From: Affinirhizobium lemnae
GTDB taxonomy: Bacteria > Pseudomonadota > Alphaproteobacteria > Rhizobiales > Rhizobiaceae
Direction: 5' to 3'
Assembly (NCBI RefSeq): GCF_022968395.1
Contig: NZ_JALJQZ010000019.1
Location: forward strand, 1 to 64,000
Length of the DNA stretch: 64,000 bases
The translations under genes were made by a program, and so were the position numbers. Positions 33,464 to 43,298 of this stretch are shown piece by piece (the stretch's first letter is position 1; the number at the start of each line of letters is the position of its first letter). The notes under the pieces are model-generated. The model saw only the letters and a program-made list of their open reading frames with translations, was not told the origin of the DNA and did not search any database.

Positions 33464-34996
33464 ATGAGTGATACTGTTTCGCCTACCATTCTGCTCAACG
33501 AAATCGATGATGTGGCTGTGGCCCGCCGCGCCATTCCCGCCGGACAACCGACCGGTTATCGTGATCTCAATGCTCGCGAACTGATTGCTCGCGGCCACAA
33601 GGTCGCCATTCGCGCTATTCCTTCGGGTCATGAAGTGCGCAAATACGGCCAGATCATTGGTCTCGCCACGCAGGATATCGAGGCCGGTTCGCATGTGCAT
33701 CTGCACAATCTCGCCATGTTGCCCTCAGAGCACGAGCATCAATTCTGTGTCGATATCGAGGAAAAGGGCATGGTGCCGCTGGAAGAGCGCCGCACCTTCA
33801 TGGGTTATGATCGTGGCATCGGCGGTGCCGGTACACGGAACTACATCGGCATCATCTCGTCGGTGAACTGTTCCGCCACTGTCTCTCGCTATATCGCCGA
33901 TTACTTCAATCGCATGGGAGGGCTGGAAGGCTTCGAGAATGTTGATGGTGTCGTGGCGCTGACGCATGGCGGCGGCTGCGCGCTGAACAACAAGTCGGAA
34001 GGGTATCGCCTGCTTATCCGCACCATTCAGGGCTATGCGCGCCACCCCAATTTCGGCGGCATCCTGATGATCGGTCTCGGCTGCGAGACCAATCAGATCG
34101 CGCCGATCCTCGAACACTACAAAATGGAGGAGGGGGATCGTCTGCGGACGATGACGATCCAGCAATATGGCGGCACGAAGAAGACCATCGATGCGGCCAT
34201 TGCGATGATCAAGGAAATGCTTCCATCGGTGAATGCCGCGCAACGCACGCCGCAGCCGCTTTCCAAGCTGAAGCTGGCGCTGGAATGCGGTGGCTCTGAT
34301 GGCTATTCCGGCATTTCGGCCAATCCGGCGTTGGGTTATGCTTCGGATCTCATCGTGCGCCATGGCGGTACGACGGTTCTGTCCGAAACACCGGAGATTT
34401 ATGGCGCCGAGCATCTTTTGACTCGGCGTGCGGTGACCGCCGCTGTTGCGCAAAAGCTTCTGGACCGGATTGACTGGTGGCGGGATTACACAGCCCGCAA
34501 CGGTGATGAGCTGAACAACAATCCATCCCATGGCAACAAGCTCGGAGGCCTGACCACCATTCTGGAAAAGTCGCTCGGTGCCGTTGCCAAGGGTGGCTCC
34601 ATGCCGCTCAAAGCCGTCTACGAATTTGCAGAAACTATCACCCAAACCGGCTTCGTCTTCATGGATACGCCCGGTTACGATCCGGTTGCTGTGACCGGAC
34701 AGGTGGCAGGCGGCTGCAATGTCATCTGTTTCACCACTGGCCGCGGCTCGGTTTCCGGTTTCAAGCCTTCGCCTTGCATCAAGATCGCAACCAATACCGA
34801 CATGTATGAGCACATGAAGGAGGACATGGATCTGAACTGCGGCGGTATCGTCACGGGTGACGAAACGATCGAGCAATCCGGAGAGCGTATCTTCGAACAT
34901 GTTCTTGCCGTCGCATCTGGCCAGAAGACACTCAGCGAGATCTACGACTACGGCGACAATGAATTCGTGCCGTGGCAGGTCGGAGCCGTTACCTGA
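33464..34996 (+). CDS. UxaA-family sugar-acid dehydratase
   Basis: 510 aa altronate/galactarate dehydratase family. The N-terminal SAF domain (residues ~15-95) and the C-terminal GD_AH domain are fused as in UxaA. Key blocks: GVVALTHGGGCALNNKSEG, IGLGCETNQI, ECGGSDGYSGISANPALG and GRGSVSGFKPSPCIK. Cysteines for an iron site are present. Starts after GGGAGGAGG. It is transcribed with the GntR gene. The substrate may be a hexonate related to the fucose operon (L-galactonate, D-arabinonate-like or altronate); this cannot be settled here. Confidence 0.87.
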   Translation: MSDTVSPTILLNEIDDVAVARRAIPAGQPTGYRDLNARELIARGHKVAIRAIPSGHEVRKYGQIIGLATQDIEAGSHVHLHNLAMLPSEHEHQFCVDIEEKGMVPLEERRTFMGYDRGIGGAGTRNYIGIISSVNCSATVSRYIADYFNRMGGLEGFENVDGVVALTHGGGCALNNKSEGYRLLIRTIQGYARHPNFGGILMIGLGCETNQIAPILEHYKMEEGDRLRTMTIQQYGGTKKTIDAAIAMIKEMLPSVNAAQRTPQPLSKLKLALECGGSDGYSGISANPALGYASDLIVRHGGTTVLSETPEIYGAEHLLTRRAVTAAVAQKLLDRIDWWRDYTARNGDELNNNPSHGNKLGGLTTILEKSLGAVAKGGSMPLKAVYEFAETITQTGFVFMDTPGYDPVAVTGQVAGGCNVICFTTGRGSVSGFKPSPCIKIATNTDMYEHMKEDMDLNCGGIVTGDETIEQSGERIFEHVLAVASGQKTLSEIYDYGDNEFVPWQVGAVT

Positions 34997-35098
34997 TCGG
35001 TCACTAATATATTGGCGATCACTGTTGCAAACGCCCTTGGTGCTTCCCACTTCTCTGGTCGCGGTCATAGGACCGCGGACGTTCTGGAGGCATGAAAA

Positions 35099-35545
35099 AT
35101 GGCAGGTGCAGGCGCAAAGGCTCAATTCGGGTTTTCTTCTCGAAATTCTCGTCGGGCTCATGCTACGGGCGCACTGGACGCAGAAAAACTGCGCCGGATC
35201 GGGCGGCTTGTGCGTCTTGCCCGTGTCATGGATTCCGCTGTCCGCATTCCAGGAATTGGACTTCGGTTAGGCGCGGATTCCCTTCTGGGCCTGCTGCCTG
35301 TTGTGGGTGACGCCACTGGTGCGCTTATCGGTGGCTTTATCATCAATGAGGCGAGACGACTGGGCATGCCACAGAACAAGCTTTTGCAAATGGCTGGCAA
35401 CATCGGTGTCGATGCAGTACTCGGCAGCGTGCCGTTGCTGGGCGATGTCTTTGACGTCTACTTCAAGTCCCACCGCCGCAACGTGCAGATGATCCTCGAT
35501 CACTTCGGTGTTAGCCGGGAGCAAGCTTTGAGAGCATCCCGCTGA
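35099..35545 (+). CDS. DUF4112 family protein
   Basis: 148 aa. A basic N-terminus is followed by LRRIGRLVRLARVMDSAVRIPG and two hydrophobic segments (LLGLLPVVGDATGALIGGF and AVLGSVPLLGDVFDVYF), the pattern of DUF4112 small membrane-associated proteins. Function unknown. GGAGG precedes the ATG. Its stop TGA and the stop of the convergent small cyo-operon protein abut within a TGATCA palindrome at 35543-35548. Confidence 0.88.
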   Translation: MAGAGAKAQFGFSSRNSRRAHATGALDAEKLRRIGRLVRLARVMDSAVRIPGIGLRLGADSLLGLLPVVGDATGALIGGFIINEARRLGMPQNKLLQMAGNIGVDAVLGSVPLLGDVFDVYFKSHRRNVQMILDHFGVSREQALRASR

Positions 35546-35719
35546 TCAGTTGGACGTCAGTGCCCCATAGAGCACGATAAAAATGTAGAGGCTGAAGGCG
35601 CCGAGCGCGTAGATAACAAAAAAGGTCACGATGTTGCGTCCGGCACGCTGTTTCCGAACTGCTGTCGGGCGGCTGTCTTCCGGGCTTGTGATGGGATCAT
35701 TCTGGGGTTTGATGCTCAT
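35546..35719 (-). CDS. Small single-span membrane protein at the end of the cyo operon
   Basis: 57 aa: a polar N-terminal half (MSIKPQNDPITSPED..., basic VRKQRAGR) and one membrane helix at residues ~30-52. It follows SURF1 by 50 bp with AAAGGAG upstream. Size and location suggest an accessory subunit or assembly factor of the bo oxidase, comparable to other tiny oxidase-associated peptides. I do not recognise a named family. Confidence 0.7.
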   Translation of the reverse strand: MSIKPQNDPITSPEDSRPTAVRKQRAGRNIVTFFVIYALGAFSLYIFIVLYGALTSN

Positions 35720-35769
35720 TATCTTGCTTGCTCCTTTGGCAAGGCCAACAAAGCAAACGGAATGAAGTT

Positions 35770-36495
35770 TCAGCTGACCATCTTTTTGCGTTTCAGTAGA
35801 AAATAGACCGCACCTGCGGACATGGCTGCAAGGCTGTACCAGGTCAGTGCATAGACCAGATGGCTGTTGCGGAATTTCACAATGGTCATCCCGCCCACCG
35901 GAAAGCCACCCGGGTTGGGTGTCGCATCCGTATCGATGAAATAGGGAGCGACATTGGTGAGGCTGCGTGCCTTCGCGATCGCCTCCACGTCGCGGGAGTA
36001 CCACCGGTCGGCTGACGGATCATTAGTGCGCAGAAAACCGCCTTTCGGCTCACTTATCCGCAAGAGGCCCGTTATGGTAACGGGGTCTGTATATTGAGCT
36101 TCCTTGCGGACAGCAGGATCCCGCTTTTCTTTTGGCACGAAGCCGCGATTGATGAGGATGATCCCCTGATCCGCCGTCTGAAGTGGTGTGACCACCCAGA
36201 AGCCGGGGCCAAGTTCCGTGACAGCCTGGACGAGCGCCTCCTTGTCGTTCAACAGGCGGCCAGTCGCGGTCACACGCTTGTATTCGTCATTCGCCGTGCT
36301 GACATTGGTTGATGGGGGAGGGGCGGGAACCGGTTCTGCATGGATACGGGAATCGACGCGGGCGATCAGATCCAGTTTCCAGAACAGACGTTGCACCTGC
36401 CAGGTGCCAAGACCCAGAAAAACAAGAACGAGGCCCGCCATGATGGCCGCAAAAGCTGTATGGCGTTTTGCGGTTGTGTGGCGAGCCTCGATCAT
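35770..36495 (-). CDS. SURF1-family oxidase assembly protein
   Basis: 241 aa with an N-terminal membrane helix (about residues 17-33, ending in GTWQVQRL, the family signature) and a C-terminal helix (residues ~210-230). Between them is a periplasmic domain with GFWVVTPLQTADQGIILINRGFVP, all typical of SURF1. It helps insert heme into oxidase subunit I. Presence in a cyo operon is common in alphaproteobacteria. ATG 36495 with AGAAGAG upstream is preferred to a GTG at 36504. Confidence 0.92.
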   Translation of the reverse strand: MIEARHTTAKRHTAFAAIMAGLVLVFLGLGTWQVQRLFWKLDLIARVDSRIHAEPVPAPPPSTNVSTANDEYKRVTATGRLLNDKEALVQAVTELGPGFWVVTPLQTADQGIILINRGFVPKEKRDPAVRKEAQYTDPVTITGLLRISEPKGGFLRTNDPSADRWYSRDVEAIAKARSLTNVAPYFIDTDATPNPGGFPVGGMTIVKFRNSHLVYALTWYSLAAMSAGAVYFLLKRKKMVS

Positions 36496-36525
36496 GATTT
36501 TCACTCTTCTGTAAAAACCTGCCCG

Positions 36526-36933
36526 TCAGGGCATGTTCTTCATCATTTCGGGGCTCATCGGCATCATGTTCGTGTTCAGGTGGTGCATGACCCACATGGA
36601 GCCCGCCAGCATGATGACCACGATGATGATTGTGAATATCATCGCCAGCATGGTCCACCCGCCTTCCGACCTGGTGTTCATATGCAGGAAGTAGATCATG
36701 TGGACGACCATCTGGATGCCGCCGAAAATGATGATGATGCCAACGGTGAGCGCGCGGCTCTCCAATACGTCACCCATGACCAACCAGAACGGAATGGCAG
36801 TCAGGATGACAGACAGGATGAAGCCGGTCATGTAGCTCTTGAAGCTGCCGTGGGCCGCCTCGTGACCCTGGCTGTGAGCATGATGCGTATTGTGGGCGCT
36901 CTCATGCGCCGGTGCGTGAGGGTGCGAACTCAT
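36526..36933 (-). CDS. cyoD: Cytochrome bo ubiquinol oxidase subunit IV
   Basis: 135 aa. Three membrane helices from about residue 30 onward ([18 protein letters not shown], then [19 protein letters not shown], then a final helix). The N-terminal 29 residues contain nine histidines, an unusual His-rich cytoplasmic tail. The ATG at 36933 overlaps the cyoC stop (ATGA). The protein stabilises the CuB site and subunit interactions in E. coli CyoD. Confidence 0.92.
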   Translation of the reverse strand: MSSHPHAPAHESAHNTHHAHSQGHEAAHGSFKSYMTGFILSVILTAIPFWLVMGDVLESRALTVGIIIIFGGIQMVVHMIYFLHMNTRSEGGWTMLAMIFTIIIVVIMLAGSMWVMHHLNTNMMPMSPEMMKNMP

Positions 36934-37550
36934 CCGAGCACTCCTACCAGATAAACGAGGGAGAAGACGCCGATCCAAATCACGTCGAGGAAGTGCCAGA
37001 ACATGGAAAGGCACATCAGTCGGCGGCGATTGTCTTCGATCAGGCCATACTTTGCAACCTGTACCATCAGCGTTACAAGCCAGATGCAGCCGAAGGTAAC
37101 GTGAAGACCGTGGGTTCCGACCAGCGCGAAAAACGCCGACAGGAATGCAGAACGCTGCGGCGTCGCGCCCTCTTGGATCAGGTGGTGGAATTCATAAAGC
37201 TCGATTGCAAGGAAGGCGAGGCCGAAGAGACCGGTGATGCCCAGCCACATCAAGGTGCCGCTCTTATCACTCTTTTCCATCCGCAACATGGCAAAGCCAT
37301 AGGTGATGGAGGAGAAGAGCAGCATGGCGGTGTTGATCGCCACAAGCTTGAGATCAAAAAGATCGGCTGGCGATGGCCCGGCCGCATAGTTGCGGCCGAG
37401 GACTGCGTAGGTTGCAAAGAGCACTGCGAACATCAGGCAGTCGCTCATCAGGTAGATCCAGAAGCCCAGATTGGTGCTGTTTTCCGGATGATGTTCTTCC
37501 GTCAGGTAAAAGACGGGTTTTTCGGACGTCGCCGCTTGTGTGTTGCTCAT
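36930..37550 (-). CDS. cyoC: Cytochrome bo ubiquinol oxidase subunit III
   Basis: 206 aa, five membrane helices, heme-copper oxidase subunit III family ([21 protein letters not shown] near residue 30; [28 protein letters not shown] at the end). ATG 37550 lies 5 bp after the cyoB stop; the open frame extends to a TTG at 37559 that I consider less likely. Confidence 0.94.
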   Translation of the reverse strand: MSNTQAATSEKPVFYLTEEHHPENSTNLGFWIYLMSDCLMFAVLFATYAVLGRNYAAGPSPADLFDLKLVAINTAMLLFSSITYGFAMLRMEKSDKSGTLMWLGITGLFGLAFLAIELYEFHHLIQEGATPQRSAFLSAFFALVGTHGLHVTFGCIWLVTLMVQVAKYGLIEDNRRRLMCLSMFWHFLDVIWIGVFSLVYLVGVLG

Positions 37551-37555
37551 GATGA

Positions 37556-39562
37556 TCAAGCCTGTTCCGCAAGCTGCTTGGTCCGGGCGTTCTCCGTGGC
37601 TGTGACGGTTTCGGCCTGGATATAGTAGTCACGCTTGTAATTGAAGGTATGTGCGATCGACACCACCATAATGGCGATGAACGACAAGGCTGCGAGCCAC
37701 CACATGTACCATATCAGTCCAAAGGCCAGCGAGACACTGAATGCAGAGAGGATCACACCCGTTCCGGTATTCTTCGGCATGTGGATCGGCTTGAATCCTT
37801 CCAGCGGACGCACGTAGCCTCGGTTCTTCATGTCATACCAGCTGTCATGATCATAAACGACAGGCGTGAAGGCGAAATTGTACTCTGGCGGCGGCGAGGA
37901 CGTAGACCATTCCAACGTACGGCCATTCCACGGATCGCCCGTCGTGTCTCGTAGCTGTTCACGCTTGAAGAAGCTGACGACGATCTGGATGACAAACGAT
38001 GCAATACCCAGGGCGATTAGGAAGGCACCGAAGGCTGCGATGATGAACCAGATCTGCAGGGATGGATCTTCGAAGTGGTTAACGCGGCGCGTTACACCCA
38101 TCAGGCCGAGAACGTAAAGCGGCATGAAGGCGAAATAGAAACCGGTCAGCCAGAACCAGAAGGACATCTTGCCCCAGAACGGATCGAGGCGATAGCCGAA
38201 GGCTTTCGGATACCAAAAGTTGATGCCCGCCAGCAGGCCGAATACGACGCCGCCGATGATCACGTTGTGAAAGTGTGCGACGAGGAAGAGCGAGTTATGC
38301 AACACGAAGTCGGCCGGAGGAATCGCCAGCATGACGCCGGTCATGCCGCCGATGACGAAGGTCACCATGAAGCCAATCGTCCAGTACATCGGTACTTCGT
38401 AACGAATGCGGCCGCGATACATGGTGAAGAGCCAGTTGAAGATCTTCGCGCCAGTCGGGATCGAAATGATCATGGTCGTGATGCCGAAGAAGGCGTTGAC
38501 GCTTGCGCCCGAACCCATGGTGAAGAAGTGGTGCAGCCAGACGATGTAGGACAGGATCGTGATCACGACCGTAGCATAGACCATCGAGGCATAACCGAAG
38601 AGGCGCTTGCCCGAGTAGGTCGACACGATTTCCGAGAAGATGCCGAAGGCGGGCAGAATGAGAATGTAGACTTCTGGATGACCCCAGATCCAGATGAGGT
38701 TCACATACATCATCGGATTGCCGCCCAGATCGTTGGTGAAGAAATTCGTGCCAACGTAGCGGTCCAGGGTCAGAAGGACGAGTGTTGCCGTTAGGATCGG
38801 GAAGGATGCCACAATCAGAACGTTCGTGCAAAGCGATGTCCAGGTGAAGATCGGCATCTTCATCATGGTCATGCCGGGCGCACGCATCTTTACGATTGTC
38901 GCGATTAGGTTGATACCGGATAGTGTTGTGCCCACGCCGGCGACCTGCAGGCCCCAAATGTAATAATCGACACCCACGCCTGGAGAATAGTCGGCACCCG
39001 ACAGCGGCGGATAGGCCAACCAACCCGTACGAGCAAACTCACCGACAAAAAGGGATATCATGATGATGACCGCACCGGCCGTCGTCATCCAGAACGAGAA
39101 ATTATTCAGGAACGGGAAGGAAACGTCACGTGCACCGATCTGTAGCGGAACCACATAGTTCATGATTCCCGTCACCAAAGGCATGGCGAAGAAGAAGATC
39201 ATGATCACGCCATGGGCCGTGAAGATCTGGTCATAGTGGTATGGCGGCAGGTAGCCCTCATTTGCGCCGAAGGCGATGGCCTGTTGAGTCCGCATCATGA
39301 TAGCGTCTGCGAAGCCTCGCAGCAACATGACGAGCGACAGGATGACGTACATGATGCCGATCTTTTTATGATCGACGCTGGTGAACCACTCCCTCCAGAG
39401 ATAGCCCCAGAGGCGGAAATAGGTGATCGCGCCGACGACAGCACTGCCGCCGATGACGACGACCACGAAAGTCGCCAGAATAATCGGGTCATGGGTAAAA
39501 GCGAGTGAGCTCCATGACAACCGTCCGAAAATGAATTCCATCAGGTTTGTGTTCGTAAACAT
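37556..39562 (-). CDS. cyoB: Cytochrome bo ubiquinol oxidase subunit I
   Basis: 668 aa with about 15 membrane helices. It holds low-spin heme b, high-spin heme o and CuB. Key motifs: [12 protein letters not shown] (heme His), [17 protein letters not shown] (CuB His with the cross-linked Tyr), WLHHFFTMG (two CuB His) and HFHNVIIGG (heme ligands). It reduces oxygen to water with ubiquinol electrons and pumps protons. ATG 39562 chosen over TTG 39574. Confidence 0.96.
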   Translation of the reverse strand: MFTNTNLMEFIFGRLSWSSLAFTHDPIILATFVVVVIGGSAVVGAITYFRLWGYLWREWFTSVDHKKIGIMYVILSLVMLLRGFADAIMMRTQQAIAFGANEGYLPPYHYDQIFTAHGVIMIFFFAMPLVTGIMNYVVPLQIGARDVSFPFLNNFSFWMTTAGAVIIMISLFVGEFARTGWLAYPPLSGADYSPGVGVDYYIWGLQVAGVGTTLSGINLIATIVKMRAPGMTMMKMPIFTWTSLCTNVLIVASFPILTATLVLLTLDRYVGTNFFTNDLGGNPMMYVNLIWIWGHPEVYILILPAFGIFSEIVSTYSGKRLFGYASMVYATVVITILSYIVWLHHFFTMGSGASVNAFFGITTMIISIPTGAKIFNWLFTMYRGRIRYEVPMYWTIGFMVTFVIGGMTGVMLAIPPADFVLHNSLFLVAHFHNVIIGGVVFGLLAGINFWYPKAFGYRLDPFWGKMSFWFWLTGFYFAFMPLYVLGLMGVTRRVNHFEDPSLQIWFIIAAFGAFLIALGIASFVIQIVVSFFKREQLRDTTGDPWNGRTLEWSTSSPPPEYNFAFTPVVYDHDSWYDMKNRGYVRPLEGFKPIHMPKNTGTGVILSAFSVSLAFGLIWYMWWLAALSFIAIMVVSIAHTFNYKRDYYIQAETVTATENARTKQLAEQA

Positions 39563-39591
39563 GGCAGTTTCCAATTACCTATCCAGCCTGA

Positions 39592-40719
39592 TCAAGGCTT
39601 CGGGTTCGTATTGAGCTGGTCTGGCGCCACGCTGTGGCCTTCATGGCCTGCGGGGGCTTCAGCCGGCGCATTCACGCCTTCAGCTTGCGTCGGCTCCTTG
39701 GCACCATGGCCGGTCGCCGGATGTGTTGCGCCCGGGCCGGCATCAGCAGACCAACGGGTGTCATATTCGAGCCGCTTGCGGTTCTCGTGGCTGTCCTTGC
39801 CAGCACCGCCCATCATATCGATGTGCATCATCTCGTTGGCGCACATCTGGCCAGGCTTGACGCAGAGGTTGAGGATGGCGTCGTATAGCCCATCCTCAAC
39901 CGTTGCAAAGTAAGTCACGGGTACGCGGTTGCTCGGGCGTTCCAGCTTGAGATACGCATCACGGTTCAGAGCGGATCCCTGTTCCTTCACACGTGCGACC
40001 CATTGTCCGAAGTTGTCATTGGACATCCCGTGGAACTTGAAGCGCATGCCGGAGAAACCGTCGCCGCTATAATTGGCGGAGAAGCCTTCGTAAACGCCTT
40101 CCTTATTCATCACCGCATGAAGCTTGGTCTGCATGCCAGGCATGGCATAGATCTGACCTGCAAGGGCCGGAATGTAGAATGAATTCATAACAGTCGAGCC
40201 GGTGATCTTGAATTCGATCGGTGTATCGATCGGAGCCGCGATCTCGTTGACCGTCGCTATGCCTTGCTCCGGATAAAGGAAAAGCCATTTCCAGTCGAGC
40301 GCCACCACTTCAATGGTGATCGTCTTTGTTTCCGGCGTCACCGGGCGATTGGCGTCGATGCGATCCAGCGGACGATAGGGGTCGAGCCGGTGCGTGCTAA
40401 CCCAGGTGACGGCGCCCAGTGCAATAATGATGGCAAGCGGCGCTGCCCAGATTACCACTTCCAGACGGGTGGAATGGTGCCATTCCGGATCATACTTGGC
40501 GTTGATATTCGAGCGGCGATAATGCCACGCGAAGTAAAAGGTCAGGCAGATCACCGGAACGATGATCAGCAGCATCAGCACCACCGAAACGATGATGAGA
40601 TCGCGCTGTTGCGTGGCGATATCGCCGGACGGTGACATCACGACGAGGTCACAGCCCGACAGGGCGAGGGGTAGGGCGAGGGCACTAAGCCGGCGAATGA
40701 GCTTCATCAACCGTGGCAT
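39592..40719 (-). CDS. cyoA: Cytochrome bo ubiquinol oxidase subunit II
   Basis: 375 aa lipoprotein. The lipobox LSGC places the acylated Cys near residue 23, two membrane helices follow (about 42-66 and 88-106), then a periplasmic cupredoxin domain that lacks the CuA ligands, as in quinol oxidases. The C-terminal ~60 residues are an extra Pro/Ala/Gly/His-rich tail (TGHGAKEPTQAEG...), probably disordered. A second possible start is the ATG at 40707. First gene of cyoABCD-surf1-small protein. Confidence 0.93.
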   Translation of the reverse strand: MPRLMKLIRRLSALALPLALSGCDLVVMSPSGDIATQQRDLIIVSVVLMLLIIVPVICLTFYFAWHYRRSNINAKYDPEWHHSTRLEVVIWAAPLAIIIALGAVTWVSTHRLDPYRPLDRIDANRPVTPETKTITIEVVALDWKWLFLYPEQGIATVNEIAAPIDTPIEFKITGSTVMNSFYIPALAGQIYAMPGMQTKLHAVMNKEGVYEGFSANYSGDGFSGMRFKFHGMSNDNFGQWVARVKEQGSALNRDAYLKLERPSNRVPVTYFATVEDGLYDAILNLCVKPGQMCANEMMHIDMMGGAGKDSHENRKRLEYDTRWSADAGPGATHPATGHGAKEPTQAEGVNAPAEAPAGHEGHSVAPDQLNTNPKP

Positions 40720-41053
40720 CTTTCAATTTCGAAATTTGCGTTTCGTCTACTTTCGACTAATGCAATGAAACGAAGCTCCCTATGAGGTCTTTCGTCGCAG
40801 TGCAAAAATATTTTAGTGCGGCGCAATAAACGTCTGTGGTTCAATGCGCAATACCCTCTACTTACCGTGCAAAGGTTAGTTCAGAACTCAATTCTCTGTG
40901 TGCAAGCAGAGAAATAGCCCTGAAGTTGCGCGAAGAAAGCGCACTTATCGCACAAATTTGCGGTTTACGACAATCCGCACTTGATATGCGGCAAATATGT
41001 ATCATCCTCACTGTTGGGGAGGCGACTATTCGCCGCATTAGAGGAGTGCATTC
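40720..41053. promoter_or_regulatory. Divergent promoter region of cyoA and the MFS gene
   Basis: 334 bp without a gene. It contains a TTGA-N6-GCAA sequence at 40981-40994 that fits a relaxed FixK/FNR box (TTG[A/C]-N6-[T/G]CAA), 66 bp from its centre to the MFS start. CCGCA-N7-TGCGG at 40975-40991 overlaps it as a separate dyad. Several CGCAA/GCGCA repeats occur at 40815-40850. Core promoters could not be assigned. Confidence 0.4.
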
Positions 41054-42400
41054 ATGTCCGTAGCCAGTCATCCGACATCAGCCCATTTCGAGCGGGACGC
41101 GCGCCAGATGCACGATGATAAGCCGCTGTCGCCCGGCAGCATTGCCATCGGAGTGATCATCGGCCGCATGTCGGAATTCTTCGATTTCTTCGTGTACGGC
41201 CTCGCATCCGTTCTTGTTTTCCCTCGCCTTATCTTTTCTTTCGCGACCGATCCGGTAACTGCAACGCTCTATTCCTTCGCCGTCTTTTCTCTGGCCTTCC
41301 TCGCACGTCCGGTCGGTTCACTCGTCTTTATGTGGGTTGACCGTACCTATGGGCGCGGCATGAAGCTGACGATCGCACTTTTCATTCTCGGCGGCTCCAC
41401 TGCCTCCATGGCGTTCCTGCCCGGATATGAATCGATCGGCGTCTGGGCCGTGGCGCTTCTGGCCCTGTTCCGTCTCGGCCAAGGCTTTGCCCTGGGCGGC
41501 GCCTGGGATGGCATGGCTTCACTTCTTGCTCTCAACGCGCCGAAAACCGAGCGCGGCTGGTGGGCGATGGTACCGCAGCTCGGCGCACCGATCGGCTTTG
41601 CCCTTGCCAGTGCTCTGTTTGGCTACTTCTACACCAGCTTGTCGGATGCAGATTTCCTGTCCTGGGGTTGGCGCTATCCTTTCTTCGTGGCTTTCGCAAT
41701 CAACGTGGTCGCGCTTTTTGCCCGCCTACGCATCGTTGCCAGCCGCGAGTTCGGAGAATTGTTCGAAAATCATGAACTGCGTCCCAGCCCGGTTCTGGAA
41801 ACACTGCGTGTTCATGGCCGTGATGTCCTCCTGGGTGCCTTTGCGCCGCTGGCCAGCTTTGCCATGTTCCATCTGGTCACCATCTTCCCGCTCACCTGGG
41901 TTTTCCTTCGCGGTGGTCAGTCTGCGGGTGAGTTCCTGTTCGTGCAGATCCTTGGGGCTCTCGTTGGTATCGGTTCCGTTGTCATTTCAGGCGCCATTGC
42001 GGACCGGATCGGCCGCCGTCGCCAGTTGATGATCGGTGCGGTCCTCATCGCAATCTTCAGCTTCTCGGCTCCCTTCCTGCTGGAAGCTGGCGGGAAGGGC
42101 CAGGACGCCTTCATTATTCTCGGCTTTGCGATCCTTGGCCTCTCCTTTGGTCAGGCATCCGGAGCTGTCTCTTCGCGTTTCTCCCTGCGTTACCGTTACA
42201 CGGGCTCGGCCCTGACATCCGACCTTGCCTGGTTGGTCGGTGCTGGTTTCGCCCCGCTTGTCGCGCTGGGTCTCGCATCGGAATTCGGCATCATTTTCAT
42301 CGGTGGCTACCTGATTTCGGGCGCGATCTGCACCTTCGCGGCGCTGACGCTGAGCCGAATTCTAGACAGTTCAGAACATCAGTCTGCTGCCGAGCGCTGA
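41054..42400 (+). CDS. MFS transporter, metabolite:H+ symporter (MHS) type
   Basis: 448 aa, twelve membrane helices. Family marks: IGRMSEFFDFFVYGLAS in helix 1, the helix 2-3 loop VDRTYGRGMKLT, and LGQGFALGGAWDG in helix 5. The MHS group carries dicarboxylates, citrate, shikimate or betaines with protons; the substrate here is unknown. AGAGGAG precedes the ATG. Followed by a strong terminator, so it is monocistronic. Confidence 0.88.
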   Translation: MSVASHPTSAHFERDARQMHDDKPLSPGSIAIGVIIGRMSEFFDFFVYGLASVLVFPRLIFSFATDPVTATLYSFAVFSLAFLARPVGSLVFMWVDRTYGRGMKLTIALFILGGSTASMAFLPGYESIGVWAVALLALFRLGQGFALGGAWDGMASLLALNAPKTERGWWAMVPQLGAPIGFALASALFGYFYTSLSDADFLSWGWRYPFFVAFAINVVALFARLRIVASREFGELFENHELRPSPVLETLRVHGRDVLLGAFAPLASFAMFHLVTIFPLTWVFLRGGQSAGEFLFVQILGALVGIGSVVISGAIADRIGRRRQLMIGAVLIAIFSFSAPFLLEAGGKGQDAFIILGFAILGLSFGQASGAVSSRFSLRYRYTGSALTSDLAWLVGAGFAPLVALGLASEFGIIFIGGYLISGAICTFAALTLSRILDSSEHQSAAER

Positions 42401-42425
42401 ACCCTTCCAACCTCGACTGTGCAGG

Positions 42426-42456
42426 CCGCAGAAGTTCGTCTTCTGCGGTCTTTTTT
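42426..42456 (+). terminator. Intrinsic terminator of the MFS gene
   Basis: Nine-bp perfect stem (42426-42434 with 42440-42448), 5-nt loop TTCGT, followed by TCTTTTTT. It lies 25 bp after the MFS stop. Confidence 0.9.
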
Positions 42457-42548
42457 CTTCATCCGACCGTAACGGAGGGCGCGTCTTTTGTATTGCCCGG
42501 TGAGAGTGGACATGCGACGAGCAATGGGACGTTTCGGGAGGACGATCC

Positions 42549-43298
42549 ATGAACCAGACGCCTGTTTCGCAATATTCCATGCTTGTTGATCGCCTCGTAA
42601 ACGCGATCCGTTCCGGCTCGGTCGTCGAGAAGGATTGTCTGACCGAACCGGAGGCTGGCGATTCCTACGTTGTTCAAAGCGCTGTTATCTCGGCTTTGGG
42701 GGGCAAGGTCGGCGGCTACAAGTTTTCGATCCGCGAAGGCGTTCTGATTGGCGCACCTCTGCTGTTCGTGTCCCGTCAGCCGGAGTTAGGCTTCGAGAAC
42801 GAGATCAAGGTCGAGGTCGAGCTGGCGCTGGTGCTGGGGCAAGATTTGCCGGTTCGATCCGGAGGCTATAGCCGCGGCGAGGTGCTGGAGGCGATCGAAA
42901 GCGTGCATATCGGCGTCGAACTGGTTCGCACCCGTTATGTCGGCGGGGCGGGCAGTTCGCTTGGCCTGCTGCTGGCGGATTGCATGAGCAATGTCGGCTA
43001 TCTGGTCGGTCCTGAGCTGGATCGCGCGCTTCTCGACGAAGGTGCCGATCTTGGCCATCTGCGTCTGGAGAACGAAGGGCGCGTGCTGTTCGATGGCGCT
43101 GCGGTTCATCCAGATGGCGACGTTCTGAAAAGCGTGGTCCGCTGCGCCAACGAGGGCCTGCCAATGGGCGGACACCTCAAGAAGGGCCAGGTTCTGACCA
43201 CGGGAACGCTAAGCGGTGCGCCAGTGATCGAGAAGCCGTCACACTTTACGACCAAGCTCGGCGGGCAGTCTTTTACGGTCACACTGAAAACTGCCTGA
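42549..43298 (+). CDS. 2-Keto-4-pentenoate hydratase-like protein
   Basis: 249 aa of the MhpD/hydratase-decarboxylase branch of the FAH superfamily. Recognisable pieces: KVGGYKFSIREG, EVELALVLGQDLP (metal-ligand Glu residues), SVHIGVELVRTRY and the C-terminal VLTTGTLSGAPVIEKP. It would hydrate a 2-hydroxydienoate, but no aromatic meta-cleavage genes are nearby, so its real substrate is open. GGGAGGA precedes the ATG. Confidence 0.82.
   Translation: MNQTPVSQYSMLVDRLVNAIRSGSVVEKDCLTEPEAGDSYVVQSAVISALGGKVGGYKFSIREGVLIGAPLLFVSRQPELGFENEIKVEVELALVLGQDLPVRSGGYSRGEVLEAIESVHIGVELVRTRYVGGAGSSLGLLLADCMSNVGYLVGPELDRALLDEGADLGHLRLENEGRVLFDGAAVHPDGDVLKSVVRCANEGLPMGGHLKKGQVLTTGTLSGAPVIEKPSHFTTKLGGQSFTVTLKTA

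Noticed and set aside
33725-35161. Very long open frame antisense to the UxaA-family gene
   Set aside because: Composition is that of a shadow of a GC-rich coding gene; no family features and no ribosome site.
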